From Robinsoniella peoriensis (GTDB lineage: Bacteria; Bacillota; Clostridia; Lachnospirales; Lachnospiraceae), in NCBI RefSeq assembly GCF_042680125.1, contig NZ_JBHTNY010000016.1: 64,000 bases of DNA; one strand, 5' to 3'. The notes under the pieces are model-generated. The model did not search any database, was not told the DNA's origin, and saw nothing but the letters and a program-made list of their open reading frames with translations. Position numbers and translations under genes: made by a program. Positions 31,233 through 40,913 of the stretch are shown piece after piece. How positions within the stretch are numbered: the first letter of the stretch is position 1; each line of letters starts with the position of its first letter.

Positions 31233-34133
31233 ATGATAAGAAACAGGAAGACTATGAAGGCTTTGAAAAAGCAAACCTCGGTTTCCAGGGTAAAGATTTT
31301 AACAGCTGTTTTTATTGGAATGTGTATGATTTTGTTTTACCGGCTTTATCAGCTGCAGATTTTAGGAGGGGAGGACTATCGGAATAATTTTGTTATGAAG
31401 ATTAAGAAGACCCGTGTGCTGAAAAGCACCAGAGGGAATATCTATGACCGAAATGGGAATCTTCTTGCGGGGAATAAAATGACTTATGGGATAACCATGG
31501 AGGATAATGGGGCGTATCAATCCGAACGGGAGAAACAGTTGTCCCTGAACGGGACAGCCTATCAGGTGATCCAGCTGGTACATAGCCAGAAGGAAACATT
31601 GACCACGGCACTTGCCATCGTGTTGGATGAAAAGGGGGAATATGTATTTAATACGGAGGGGGTTTCTCTGGACCGTTTTCGGGCGGACGTTTTTGGCAGG
31701 GCTTTTATAGAAGATATGACAGATATGGAAGCGGCAGCCGGGGCAGATGAGATTGTAGCATATTTAGCAGGAGAAGACCGTTTTGCTTTATATGAGAAAA
31801 ACGGGCAGGCATATACGAAGGAGGAACTGGAAAGCAGCGGGCTTCCCAAACAACTCAGCAAAAAAGATGCCCTGGAGATTCTAAATATCCGGTATATGCT
31901 GTCTCTTAACACTTTTCAGCGTTACATTCCCGTTACGGTGGCAGTGGATGTATCCCAAGATACCGTGTCGTATGTACTGGAACATAAATCCCAATGGCAG
32001 GGAGTGGGGATCAGTGATGAGGAGATCCGGGTATATGAGGGCGGGGATGCCTTTGGGCATATTCTGGGGTATACCGGCAAAATTTCCGCAGAAGAACTGG
32101 AGGAACTGCAAAAAGAAAATGAAAACTATACCAGTGATGCTGTGGTGGGTAAATCGGGGATTGAACAATCTATGGAGCAGTATCTTCAGGGAATAGAGGG
32201 GTCAGAAACGGTATATGTTAACAATATGGGAAAGGTGGTCCAAAAAGAAAAACCCCCCAAAGACCCGGTTCCGGGTAAAGATGTCTACCTGAGCATAGAC
32301 AAAGACCTGACTGAAGCCGTGTACCGGATTCTGGAGCAGCGGATCGCAGGTATCCTAACGACTAACATTGCAGATATCAAGGAATTTGATACCAGTAAAA
32401 TTACAGATTCGGCAGATTTGGTCATTCCGGTCTATGATGTGTATTTTGCTCTTCTGGATAATTCGGTGGTAGATCTCACTCATTTTGGACAGGTGGATGC
32501 GACTGCTTTTGAAAAAGAAATTTACGCAAGGTTACAGGATAAACTGGGGCGGGTGATGCAGAAATTAAACTCGGAGCTAAAGGGAGATGGAAGCATCTAT
32601 AAGGATCTGGATAAAGAAATGCAGGAGTATCAGGATTATATTGTGGATACGCTGCTTATGGAGGAAACGGGTTTACTGGATGCAGGGAAAATAGACAAAG
32701 AAAATGAAAGATACCAGTCCTGGAAAAAGGATGGGGATATAAGCCTGAAGGATTTTCTCACTGAGGCAGTTGCAGAGGGCTGGATTGATATGTCACATAT
32801 ACCTTCAAAAGATACTTATATGGATTCCGGGCAGTCCTTAGAATTACTGAGCAAGACAATCAGCGAAAGCCTTGCTGCAGATGAAGGTTTCTTAAAAAGA
32901 CTTTGCTGGTATATGCTGCAGCAGGAAGAGATAGCGCCGCGGGAGATCTGCCTGCTGCTCTATGAACAGGGGGTTTTATCAAAAGAGGATGCGGTCTATG
33001 AAGGATTAGCAAGTGGAAATATTTCAAGTTATCAGTTTGTGATTGATAAAATTAACAGTCTGGAGATAAAGCCGTCCTGGCTTGCCCTGGATCCCTGCTC
33101 AGGTTCTGCGGTTATCACAGATCCGGGGACAGGTGAAGTGCTGGCATGTGTTACCTATCCCGGATATGATGTGAACCGGCTTGCCAACCAAATGGATGAA
33201 GCATATTATCAGAAGCTCTATGAGGATAAATCAGTACCTTTCTACAACAGAGCCACCCAACAGCTTACGGCACCGGGATCCACTTTTAAGCCGGTCACTG
33301 CCATAGCGGGATTAATGGAAGAAGTAATCTGGTCAGATACAGATGTATTATGTGACGGCGTGTTTGATAAAGTTGAGCCGCCGCTGCACTGCTGGAACCT
33401 GTCGGGACATGGGGATATCCCAACGGTTGCAAGTGCGATAAAGAATTCCTGCAATGACTATCTGTGTGAAATATCCTACCGGATGGGACTGGACGGAAAT
33501 GGTAAATTTTCCGATGAACAATCCCTGAAGCGGCTTATATCCTACACCAAAATGTTCGGTTTAGACCGGAAATCAGGAATTCAGCTTCCCGAGTCGGAGC
33601 CTCATATCACGGATAAATTTGCCATTCCTTCTGCAATCGGGCAGGGTACGCATAACTATGCCACGGTACAGTTGGCCCGGTATGTGAATACGCTTGCCAA
33701 TGGTGGGAGCTGTTATGACCTTACCCTGCTTGACAAAGTGATGGATAAAGAGGGTCACATAACAGAGGAAAACCCTCCGAAATTAAGGAATCAGATAGAT
33801 CTTCCGGCGGAGGTATGGAACGATGTTCACACCGGAATGGAGGAAGCAGCCGGCAGTAATGCAATGTTAAGCAAGCTGAGTATTAAGATTGCCGGCAAGA
33901 CCGGAACCGCAGAAGAAACACCCAGCAGACCAACACACGGTCTGTTTGTGGGGTACGCTCCGGCGGAGAACCCGGAAATTGCAGTAGCTGTCCGTATTGC
34001 ACATGGATTTGCATCCGGGAATGCAGTGGGAGTATCCCAGGATATATTTAAATATTATTTTAAACTTGAGAAAAAGGAGGATATTCTGACCGGAACGGCA
34101 TCCAGGGCTAGTGATAATGCACATATGGATTAG
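31233..34133 (+). CDS. Large class B penicillin-binding protein (D,D-transpeptidase)
   Basis: 966 residues. There is one N-terminal membrane helix (ILTAVFIGMCMILFY), a PBP dimer domain starting at TRGNIYDRNGNLLA, and a C-terminal transpeptidase with S683-T-F-K, S739-C-N741 and K889-T-G. It cross-links peptidoglycan. At 966 residues it is larger than usual PBP2/FtsI-type enzymes (roughly 580-730). The excess is a charged, helical segment at about 370-620 between the dimer and catalytic domains. GAGGA precedes the ATG. The BlaI-type operator suggests induction by beta-lactams, so it may be an alternative, drug-responsive PBP (inference). Confidence 0.9.
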   Translation: MIRNRKTMKALKKQTSVSRVKILTAVFIGMCMILFYRLYQLQILGGEDYRNNFVMKIKKTRVLKSTRGNIYDRNGNLLAGNKMTYGITMEDNGAYQSEREKQLSLNGTAYQVIQLVHSQKETLTTALAIVLDEKGEYVFNTEGVSLDRFRADVFGRAFIEDMTDMEAAAGADEIVAYLAGEDRFALYEKNGQAYTKEELESSGLPKQLSKKDALEILNIRYMLSLNTFQRYIPVTVAVDVSQDTVSYVLEHKSQWQGVGISDEEIRVYEGGDAFGHILGYTGKISAEELEELQKENENYTSDAVVGKSGIEQSMEQYLQGIEGSETVYVNNMGKVVQKEKPPKDPVPGKDVYLSIDKDLTEAVYRILEQRIAGILTTNIADIKEFDTSKITDSADLVIPVYDVYFALLDNSVVDLTHFGQVDATAFEKEIYARLQDKLGRVMQKLNSELKGDGSIYKDLDKEMQEYQDYIVDTLLMEETGLLDAGKIDKENERYQSWKKDGDISLKDFLTEAVAEGWIDMSHIPSKDTYMDSGQSLELLSKTISESLAADEGFLKRLCWYMLQQEEIAPREICLLLYEQGVLSKEDAVYEGLASGNISSYQFVIDKINSLEIKPSWLALDPCSGSAVITDPGTGEVLACVTYPGYDVNRLANQMDEAYYQKLYEDKSVPFYNRATQQLTAPGSTFKPVTAIAGLMEEVIWSDTDVLCDGVFDKVEPPLHCWNLSGHGDIPTVASAIKNSCNDYLCEISYRMGLDGNGKFSDEQSLKRLISYTKMFGLDRKSGIQLPESEPHITDKFAIPSAIGQGTHNYATVQLARYVNTLANGGSCYDLTLLDKVMDKEGHITEENPPKLRNQIDLPAEVWNDVHTGMEEAAGSNAMLSKLSIKIAGKTGTAEETPSRPTHGLFVGYAPAENPEIAVAVRIAHGFASGNAVGVSQDIFKYYFKLEKKEDILTGTASRASDNAHMD

Positions 34134-34289
34134 ATATGGGGGCTGAGTAAGGATGATGTAAAAAAAGCTAATATAAAGTAAATTATTTCCAATAGAATCA
34201 TGTTAAAATTACAGATATGATTAGAGAAGGTAAAGTATGTCTGATTACAGATAAAAGTAGAAATCTGCCTGGCATAAAAGGAGAGGGAC

Positions 34290-36086
34290 ATGAAAAACTA
34301 TTGGATAAAATTTTCAAATTTAAAAATAAAACAGAAGTTACTGATTTCTAATATCGGTATTATTCTGATTATGGTTTGTCTGACAGGTGTATCGGGGTAT
34401 TATATATCCAGAAACCTGCTGATAACCACCTCGGTAAAATCCTCCGTAGATTTAATGGAACAGCTGAGTTCCAACTTTGATTATGCAATAGAATCTCTGG
34501 AGGATTTTATTTTAATGCAGACATTTAATAAGGATTTTTCCGGCATTATCGGGAAAGAGACGGAGAAGGGGAACAGCAAGGCATTATTTGACCGGAAGAA
34601 AAAGCTTTTGAATTTCAGTTATAACCTTATGAATTTTAATAAGTACATCAAAGCAGTGCTGGTACAGGATAATTTTGAGAATATTTATTATTATTCAACG
34701 GATTACAGCTCTATGAGCCTGGAAGAGCAGGCTGATAACCTGGCATTTCAAAAGGCTTATGAAATGTGGGGGACTACATACTGGAAGCCATATAATGAAG
34801 AACTTGTTTTTGCCAGCAGCCTGGTTTTTGATTTTGAATCCATGAAACCCCTGGGGGTAATTTCCATAGGGATTGACACCGCTTATTTTAAAGAACTGTA
34901 TAAAAATATTTCTTCCGAAAAGGCAAATGAGATATTAGTGCTGAACCAGGATAGGCAGATATTAATCGGAGAAGACAATAAGGGTAGGGAGCTGGCTGAA
35001 ATCATTTTGGAGAAGTATAAACCTATAAATGAAGAAGGGAAAGAAATCTATTATAAAAATGAAAAATATATCTACACAACCTGGAAGGCAAAAGGGAACG
35101 GAATTCAGGTCATGAACCTCATTTCAGAGAAGGTAATTATGGATGGCATTTTTAAATTGTTAACCCCGGTAATCTGGTCTGCTCTGCTGGGGGTAATCCT
35201 CTCTGCAGCCATTGCTGTTTTGATTTCCGGGCAGATTTCTTCCAATATAAAATTATTGCTTACAAATATCCGAAGCATCTCCAAAGGAGATTTTTCTCAA
35301 AAAATTGTCCCGGCTAGCTATGATGAAGTGGGAATGCTTGCAGTAGAATTTAATCATATGTCGGAACAGATTGTACAGCTATTCAAATCTGTAACCGATG
35401 AGAAAATCCAAAAGAAGAATAGTGAATTGAAAGCGCTGCAATTTGAATACGATTCCCTCCAGGCAAAAATTAACCCCCATTTTCTGTATAATACATTGGA
35501 AAGCATTAACAGTCTTGCAAAGTTAAAGGGACAGCAGGATATTGCAGACAGCATATTTCTGCTTGGTAAATATCTGCGGGAAGCCATCAGCAGTAAACGG
35601 AAGTTTGTTTTATTAGAAGAAGAAATCCAGAATATCCGCAATTATGTAAAGATACAGCAGTTGTCTTATGGCGATAAAATCCAGATCATTTTCCATGTGG
35701 ATGAAGCTCTTTTGGATGTGGTTGTGCCAAAGTTAATTCTACAGCCGCTGGTAGAAAATTCGATTGTTCATGGAATAGAGCTAAAGATCGGAAAAGGCAG
35801 GATTGAGATTACGGCACGCTGTGAAAAAAAGGATATGTACCTTGTGGTCTGGGATGATGGTGTGGGGATATCCCGGGAGCAGCTTGAAAATACAATGGAG
35901 CATAAGCCGGGAAATTCAGGTTATGAGCACACCAAAGTGGGGCTCATGGCGGTGCATAAAAGAATCCGAATCCTCTATGGAGAAGCCTATGGCATACATA
36001 TTCACAGTTCCTCACAGGAGGGAACTTCCATTATGATTAAACTGCCCATAAACTTTGAAGATGAGGAGGTACACTATGAGATTTAA
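34290..36086 (+). CDS. YesM-type sensor histidine kinase
   Basis: 598 residues. Two membrane helices (near LISNIGIILIMVCLTGVSGYY and 285-315) flank an extracellular sensor domain. A HAMP domain follows, then a His_kinase (YesM) domain with AKINPHFLYNTLESI, whose His is the phosphorylation site, and a HATPase_c domain (DDGVGISREQL). It pairs with the response regulator whose start overlaps it by 11 bases, and it probably senses the carbohydrate imported by the downstream ABC system. GGAGAGG lies before the ATG. Confidence 0.94.
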   Translation: MKNYWIKFSNLKIKQKLLISNIGIILIMVCLTGVSGYYISRNLLITTSVKSSVDLMEQLSSNFDYAIESLEDFILMQTFNKDFSGIIGKETEKGNSKALFDRKKKLLNFSYNLMNFNKYIKAVLVQDNFENIYYYSTDYSSMSLEEQADNLAFQKAYEMWGTTYWKPYNEELVFASSLVFDFESMKPLGVISIGIDTAYFKELYKNISSEKANEILVLNQDRQILIGEDNKGRELAEIILEKYKPINEEGKEIYYKNEKYIYTTWKAKGNGIQVMNLISEKVIMDGIFKLLTPVIWSALLGVILSAAIAVLISGQISSNIKLLLTNIRSISKGDFSQKIVPASYDEVGMLAVEFNHMSEQIVQLFKSVTDEKIQKKNSELKALQFEYDSLQAKINPHFLYNTLESINSLAKLKGQQDIADSIFLLGKYLREAISSKRKFVLLEEEIQNIRNYVKIQQLSYGDKIQIIFHVDEALLDVVVPKLILQPLVENSIVHGIELKIGKGRIEITARCEKKDMYLVVWDDGVGISREQLENTMEHKPGNSGYEHTKVGLMAVHKRIRILYGEAYGIHIHSSSQEGTSIMIKLPINFEDEEVHYEI

Positions 36087-37695
36087 AGTAGTAGTGATTG
36101 ATGACAAACCCCTGATACGCAGATCCCTGATTGAGACAATTCAGTGGGAATCCCTGGGGTGTGAGATAGCGGGAGAGGCGGAAAACGGACTGGAAGCAAG
36201 AGAAGTAATCCGGAAGGTGAAACCCCATTTAATCATTTCCGACATTAAGATGCCCGGATTGGATGGGCTGTCGCTGACAGAATATGTGAAACAATTTCTG
36301 CCGGATACAAAAGTGATTATCATAACCGGATACCAGGAATTCGAATACGCTAAAAAAGCGATTCAGCTTGGTGTGTGTGACCTGGTTTTAAAACCGATAG
36401 ACAATGCAGCGATGGTGGATATTATCCAAAAGGCTATTGACTGTATCCGGGAACAGCTTCAGAAGGAGCATTATCAAAAACAGCTCTTAGAAGAAAATGA
36501 CCGGTATAAAGTAAAAATAGACCGTTCCTTAAAGGCGCTGCAGAGCCAGTTTCTGCTGGAAATGATCAAGGGCAGGCGTTCCCCTGAAAGGATAGAGGGG
36601 GAGGAAATTGTGAACCTGCACTTAGCGGAAATGAATTTTTCTGTAATTCTTGCAAGAATCCGGTCTTCCGATAAGCAGGTAGTCAGGGAAACTGCAAATA
36701 CGGCAGTGAAACTCATGGATCATTTTAAGGAAGCCTGCGATATGGGATTTGTAGATTTAATGGTAAATCAGGATCTGGTATTAATTGCGTTTCACCGTCC
36801 GGGTAAGAGTGCCAGGGAACACCGTGTACAGATGAAACGCTGTCTCTATGCTATGAATGACCGGCTGTTAAAGGAACAGGGCAGTCTCTGCTGTTTTGCG
36901 GTGAGCAGGATTACAAACGATGTGGCTAAATTGGAAGAATGCTATAAAAATACGGTAGAAATTTTAAATCAAAACTATTTCACGGCAGAAGAAAATATTT
37001 TGTTTCAGTCCGCAAGCACCTTAACGGTATCACCGGATACGGGATATCTTCTGAAAGAATTAAATCAGTTTTATACAGATCTGGAATATATGGGAGATGG
37101 TGAGCGGGACCAAAAGGTTGTGGATATGATTGGGAAAATTGTGCAGGAGACAAAAGGAGACGAATTCCGTATTAAATGCATGTTAAGTGAAATCTGCATT
37201 ACCCTTTTGCGTCATTATTCTGCAAAATTCCAAAAGGATGATCTAAAGAACAATACCAATAAAGTGATGGAGGAAATTAACGGTCTGGTGGACATCCGTG
37301 ATGCCAATGAATATCTCGTTGATTTTATCCGGGAGATCCGCAAGAGTTTAACGAAAGAAAACCGGTTAACCCATCCACTTGCCCAGGGTACCATGGATTA
37401 TATCAGACAGAATTATAAACAGAACATAACTTTGACGCAGGTTGCGGATACTTTATGCGTCAATTCCTCTTATCTAAGCCGTTTGTTAAAAAAGGAGACT
37501 GGAGAGAATTTTGTGGATCTTTTAGCGGGATTTCGGATTGATATAGCCAAAAGGCTTCTGGATGAACCGGGAAGCAAGGTGCTGGATGTCTGCGAAAAGG
37601 CAGGATACAGCGACTATGCTTACTTCTATCAGGTATTTAAACGGGTGGAGAAGATTTCCCCAAGTGAATATAAGAAAAGAGGTAAAAGAATCTAA
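36076..37695 (+). CDS. YesN-type response regulator with AraC DNA-binding domain
   Basis: 539 residues. The receiver domain lies at 1-120: VVVIDDKPLIRRSL, with the phospho-Asp in HLIISDIKMPGLDG and Lys in DLVLKPIDN. A long helical linker follows, then a C-terminal AraC-type double HTH (ITLTQVADTLCVNSSYLSRLLKKETG). ATG 36076 follows GAGGAGG and starts directly with the receiver fold. It is expected to activate the sugar importer genes just downstream, where paired TTGTCA repeats lie in the promoter. Confidence 0.95.
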   Translation: MRFKVVVIDDKPLIRRSLIETIQWESLGCEIAGEAENGLEAREVIRKVKPHLIISDIKMPGLDGLSLTEYVKQFLPDTKVIIITGYQEFEYAKKAIQLGVCDLVLKPIDNAAMVDIIQKAIDCIREQLQKEHYQKQLLEENDRYKVKIDRSLKALQSQFLLEMIKGRRSPERIEGEEIVNLHLAEMNFSVILARIRSSDKQVVRETANTAVKLMDHFKEACDMGFVDLMVNQDLVLIAFHRPGKSAREHRVQMKRCLYAMNDRLLKEQGSLCCFAVSRITNDVAKLEECYKNTVEILNQNYFTAEENILFQSASTLTVSPDTGYLLKELNQFYTDLEYMGDGERDQKVVDMIGKIVQETKGDEFRIKCMLSEICITLLRHYSAKFQKDDLKNNTNKVMEEINGLVDIRDANEYLVDFIREIRKSLTKENRLTHPLAQGTMDYIRQNYKQNITLTQVADTLCVNSSYLSRLLKKETGENFVDLLAGFRIDIAKRLLDEPGSKVLDVCEKAGYSDYAYFYQVFKRVEKISPSEYKKRGKRI

Positions 37696-37699
37696 TATA

Positions 37700-37745
37700 T
37701 TGTCAAATCAGGCATATGGTTTGTCAGGTCTTCTGTTGTTATAAT
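37700..37745 (+). promoter_or_regulatory. Sugar-importer promoter with direct-repeat activator sites
   Basis: TTGTCA occurs at 37700-37705 and again at 37721-37726, 21 bases apart (two helical turns), in the contexts TTGTCAAATC and TTGTCAGGTC. TATAAT is at 37740-37745 and there is no good -35 box, as expected for an activator-dependent promoter. The upstream AraC-type regulator is the natural candidate. Confidence 0.5.
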
Positions 37746-37775
37746 AGCAGCATCAAATGAAGGAGGAATGATTTT

Positions 37776-39143
37776 ATGAAGAGAAAAGCAGCGTTGGCTA
37801 TGGCAGTTTGTATGGCAGCCTGGATGTTGACCGGGTGCGGAGGACCTAAGGAAGCAGGAAAGGCTGGTGAAACAAATGCTGGCATTGCCCAGACGGATAC
37901 TGCAGCAGATATGAAAGGCGGAGAAGTAAAAAGCGAAAATGCGGAAAGTCAGGAAGCAAAGGCAGGCAATGACGCAGAGGAAGTAGTTGTTAAGATTTTC
38001 CATCATATCGGGGAACAGGATGGAAGAGACCAGCTGGATAAAATCATTGAAAAGCTGGAAAGTGAGAATCCGGGAATAAAATATGAAGCCCAGGGAATTG
38101 ACTTCAGCCAGTTCGGAACGATGCTGAAAACGAAGATTGCAGGCGGAGATGCGCCGGACATTATCATGGGAAGACCAAGAGTCTATGCGGACCTGATTGA
38201 AGCCGGACATATAGCAGATTTATCAGACCAGCCATTTTTAGAGAACTTATCGGACACGACTTTATCATCAATGAAGGTAGACGGAAAGGTATATGGCATA
38301 CCATTAAGCCTGGGAGGAATGGGCATATTCTATAACCGGGAAGTTTTTGAAAAATATGGTGTGGAAGTTCCAAAATCCCATAAGGATTTACTTGCGGCGG
38401 CAGATAAATTTGAAGAAGCGGGAATTATACCATTTGCCCATGGATTTAAAGAGGGGTGGACAGCTCAGTGTGACATCCAAAGTGATTTATACGGATATCC
38501 GCTGCAGCAGAACCCGAAAATGTTTGAAGACATCCAAAACGGAACGAAAAAATTTGCGGATTATCCGGAATTCAGGGAATGCCTTCAGCGTAACGCAGAG
38601 CGCCTGTCTTATGAGGGCGGAGATGATTTTGGAACAGATGTATCCAAGGCGCGCAGTATGCTGATTAATGGAGAAGCAGCCATGTTCATTGGCGGTAACT
38701 GGGATATCAGCGAATTTATCAATAATAAGGTAGATGACAAAATCGGTTTTTTTGCAACACCCAATACAAATGATTCAGAACCGGTTCAGGGACTGGCGCC
38801 CGATGGCAGTTTCATGTTGTATTCCAAATCAGAACATAAAGAAGAAGCACTGAAATTCCTGGAATTCTGGTCCAGCGAAGAGGCTTTCACCATATGGAAT
38901 GTAAATGGTTCCAATATCCCATGCTCCCTGGATGCGTCAACCGATGGCGTATCACCGCTGGTAGCAGATATTATGGAAATTGCTCGCAATGGCAAGACCT
39001 ATAACTACGAATCAGAACCGGTATTTTCAGGGCAGTTTGATTCCACATTCCGGGCATGGCAGGAAGAATTTGCAGCAGATCCGGACCGTGATGTGGATAC
39101 ATATATTCAGAAACTGGATGACGAATTAGGCGCTATAAAATAA
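37776..39143 (+). CDS. Sugar ABC transporter substrate-binding lipoprotein (family 1)
   Basis: 455 residues. A lipoprotein signal peptide ends in the lipobox LTGC (Cys at about 24), followed by an Ala/Glu-rich linker and an extracellular-solute-binding family 1 (MalE/UgpB-like) domain: AGGDAPDIIMGRPRVYADL, GIPLSLGGMGIFYNREVFEKYG, and INGEAAMFIGGNWD. It delivers a sugar or oligosaccharide to the two permeases encoded next. No dedicated ATPase gene is present, so a shared MsmK-type ATPase elsewhere is likely. AAGGAGG precedes the ATG. Confidence 0.94.
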   Translation: MKRKAALAMAVCMAAWMLTGCGGPKEAGKAGETNAGIAQTDTAADMKGGEVKSENAESQEAKAGNDAEEVVVKIFHHIGEQDGRDQLDKIIEKLESENPGIKYEAQGIDFSQFGTMLKTKIAGGDAPDIIMGRPRVYADLIEAGHIADLSDQPFLENLSDTTLSSMKVDGKVYGIPLSLGGMGIFYNREVFEKYGVEVPKSHKDLLAAADKFEEAGIIPFAHGFKEGWTAQCDIQSDLYGYPLQQNPKMFEDIQNGTKKFADYPEFRECLQRNAERLSYEGGDDFGTDVSKARSMLINGEAAMFIGGNWDISEFINNKVDDKIGFFATPNTNDSEPVQGLAPDGSFMLYSKSEHKEEALKFLEFWSSEEAFTIWNVNGSNIPCSLDASTDGVSPLVADIMEIARNGKTYNYESEPVFSGQFDSTFRAWQEEFAADPDRDVDTYIQKLDDELGAIK

Positions 39144-39151
39144 AAAAGGAT

Positions 39152-39195
39152 GCAGCATATTGCAGGGAAACCTGCAATATGCAATGGGTGTAAAG
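39152..39195 (+). repeat. Hairpin element shared with the argB leader (copy B)
   Basis: GCATATTGCAGG-GAAA-CCTGCAATATGC is a perfect 12-bp hairpin with a GNRA loop, followed by AATGGGTGTAAAG and the start codon. About 39 of 45 bases match the argB leader (28861-28905), at the same distance from the ATG. Confidence 0.7.
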
Positions 39196-40050
39196 ATGAG
39201 AATAAAAGTTAAAAAACATGCCGTAAACATGTTGTTCCTGGCGCCCGCTCTGATCTTATTTATCATCATGGTAGTTGTGCCGTTTGCAAAGGGAATGCAG
39301 TTTTCCGTAACGGATTGGGATGGTTTTTCCCCGGTTTATAATAATGTGGGGCTGGAAAACTTTAAAAATGTACTTACAGATCCCAGTATTAAAAAGCCCA
39401 TTCTGAATTCCGTTTTTTATACGGTGGTAACAGTCATTGTAGATAATGTTCTGGCGTTGTTTATCGCGCTTGCATTAAAGAAGAACACAAAGTCTAACAA
39501 GACATTTCGGACATTTATGTTTATGCCATTTATTATCAGTCTTGTGCTGACCGGATATATCTGGACTTATATTTACAGTGATGTATTTTACGGGATTTTT
39601 GGAATCAAAAGTCTGCTTGGGAATTCAAAAACGGTTATGATCGGTATCTGCCTGATGAGTGTCTGGAGGGATACGGGGTATGCCATGCTAATCTATATCG
39701 CAGGGCTTCAGGGGATTCCCGATACCTACTATGAAGCGGCTAAAATTGACGGAGCCGGTCCTGTAAAGCGTTTCCGCTATATTACGTTACCGCTGATCGG
39801 TCCTGCAATTACCATTAATGTAACGCTGTTTCTGGGGTGGGGCCTGAAAATATTTGACTATGTCATGACAGCAACAAACGGCGGTCCGGGCAGATCGTCG
39901 GAGACATTTGCAATGTATGTCTACAATTATACGTTTCCCTATAACCGTGCAGGCTATGGGCAGGCGGCGGCGCTGATCATGATGACGGGGATTTTCATCG
40001 TAACCGGAATTGTTACGGCGGCCCTTCGAAAACGGGAGGTGGAATTATAA
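39196..40050 (+). CDS. Sugar ABC transporter permease (MalF/UgpA type)
   Basis: 284 residues from ATG 39196; ATG 39184 is an alternative. Six membrane helices are visible from the hydrophobic pattern, starting MLFLAPALILFIIMVVVPF. The EAA loop that contacts the ATPase is YYEAAKIDGAGPVKRFRYITLPLI. It pairs with the next permease, whose start overlaps its stop. The ribosome site is weak (GGGTG) and lies right behind a conserved hairpin, which may set the permease level below that of the binding protein. Confidence 0.93.
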   Translation: MRIKVKKHAVNMLFLAPALILFIIMVVVPFAKGMQFSVTDWDGFSPVYNNVGLENFKNVLTDPSIKKPILNSVFYTVVTVIVDNVLALFIALALKKNTKSNKTFRTFMFMPFIISLVLTGYIWTYIYSDVFYGIFGIKSLLGNSKTVMIGICLMSVWRDTGYAMLIYIAGLQGIPDTYYEAAKIDGAGPVKRFRYITLPLIGPAITINVTLFLGWGLKIFDYVMTATNGGPGRSSETFAMYVYNYTFPYNRAGYGQAAALIMMTGIFIVTGIVTAALRKREVEL

Positions 40051-40877
40051 TGAGCAGACAGATAAAGACGGGAGCAGCCTTCCTTTTGAAATTAGTGGTC
40101 GTATGTCTTTTCATTGCCCCTTTTTACATTGCGGTAGTATATGCACTGAAATCTCCGGAAGAGACTATTGCCACAGGTCTGGCACTTCCCACGCAGATTC
40201 ATTGGGAGAACTTTACGGAGGCAATCGAAGTATCTAATTTCTGGATTGCCACGAAAAACAGTTTAATTGTTACGGTATGCAGTGTGGTGATACTGATGGT
40301 AATCTGCAGTATGGCGGCATATGTAATCGCCCGCAACCAGAAATCCAAAGTATACCAGTCTCTTTATTATATTTTTCTGGCAGCGATTTTACTTCCTTTT
40401 CAGGTGGTAATGCTTCCGCTGTATGTACAGTTAAAAGAGTTTGGATTAATGAACTCCAGAATAGGGCTGATCCTAACCGTGTGCGGTTTTCAGCTGGCCT
40501 ATAATGTATTTGTCTATGTGGGATTTGTAAAGTCCATCTCACCTGAAATTGAAGAAGCAGCATTTATTGACGGAGCCGGTAAATTCAAGACCTTTTGGCT
40601 CATTGTATTTCCGCTTATGAAACCAATTATTTCTTCGACCCTGATTCTCAATGCCCTGGCGGTCTGGAATGATTTCCAGATCGCGCTGATTATTGCACAG
40701 ACTCCGGAAGTAAGAACCATACCTCTTACCCAGTTTTTCTTCTTTGGGCAGTACAGTATTCGGCTGAATATGGCATTTGCGGCTTTTGTACTTGCAATGG
40801 TACCGATTATTATTCTGTATTTTATCATGCAGAAATATATTATTGGCGGTGTTATGGCTGGAGCAGTCAAAGGATGA
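40050..40877 (+). CDS. Sugar ABC transporter permease (MalG/UgpE type)
   Basis: 275 residues with six membrane helices, the first at LVVVCLFIAPFYIAVVYAL. The EAA motif is EIEEAAFIDGAGKFKTFWLIVFPL. The start overlaps the preceding stop by one base, with GGGAGG upstream, so the permeases are coupled. A run of 15 A residues (40873-40887) covers its stop region and the gap to the next gene. Confidence 0.94.
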   Translation: MSRQIKTGAAFLLKLVVVCLFIAPFYIAVVYALKSPEETIATGLALPTQIHWENFTEAIEVSNFWIATKNSLIVTVCSVVILMVICSMAAYVIARNQKSKVYQSLYYIFLAAILLPFQVVMLPLYVQLKEFGLMNSRIGLILTVCGFQLAYNVFVYVGFVKSISPEIEEAAFIDGAGKFKTFWLIVFPLMKPIISSTLILNALAVWNDFQIALIIAQTPEVRTIPLTQFFFFGQYSIRLNMAFAAFVLAMVPIIILYFIMQKYIIGGVMAGAVKG

Positions 40878-40913
40878 TCTATAAAAAAAAAAAAAAATAT
40901 GGAGGATATGATA

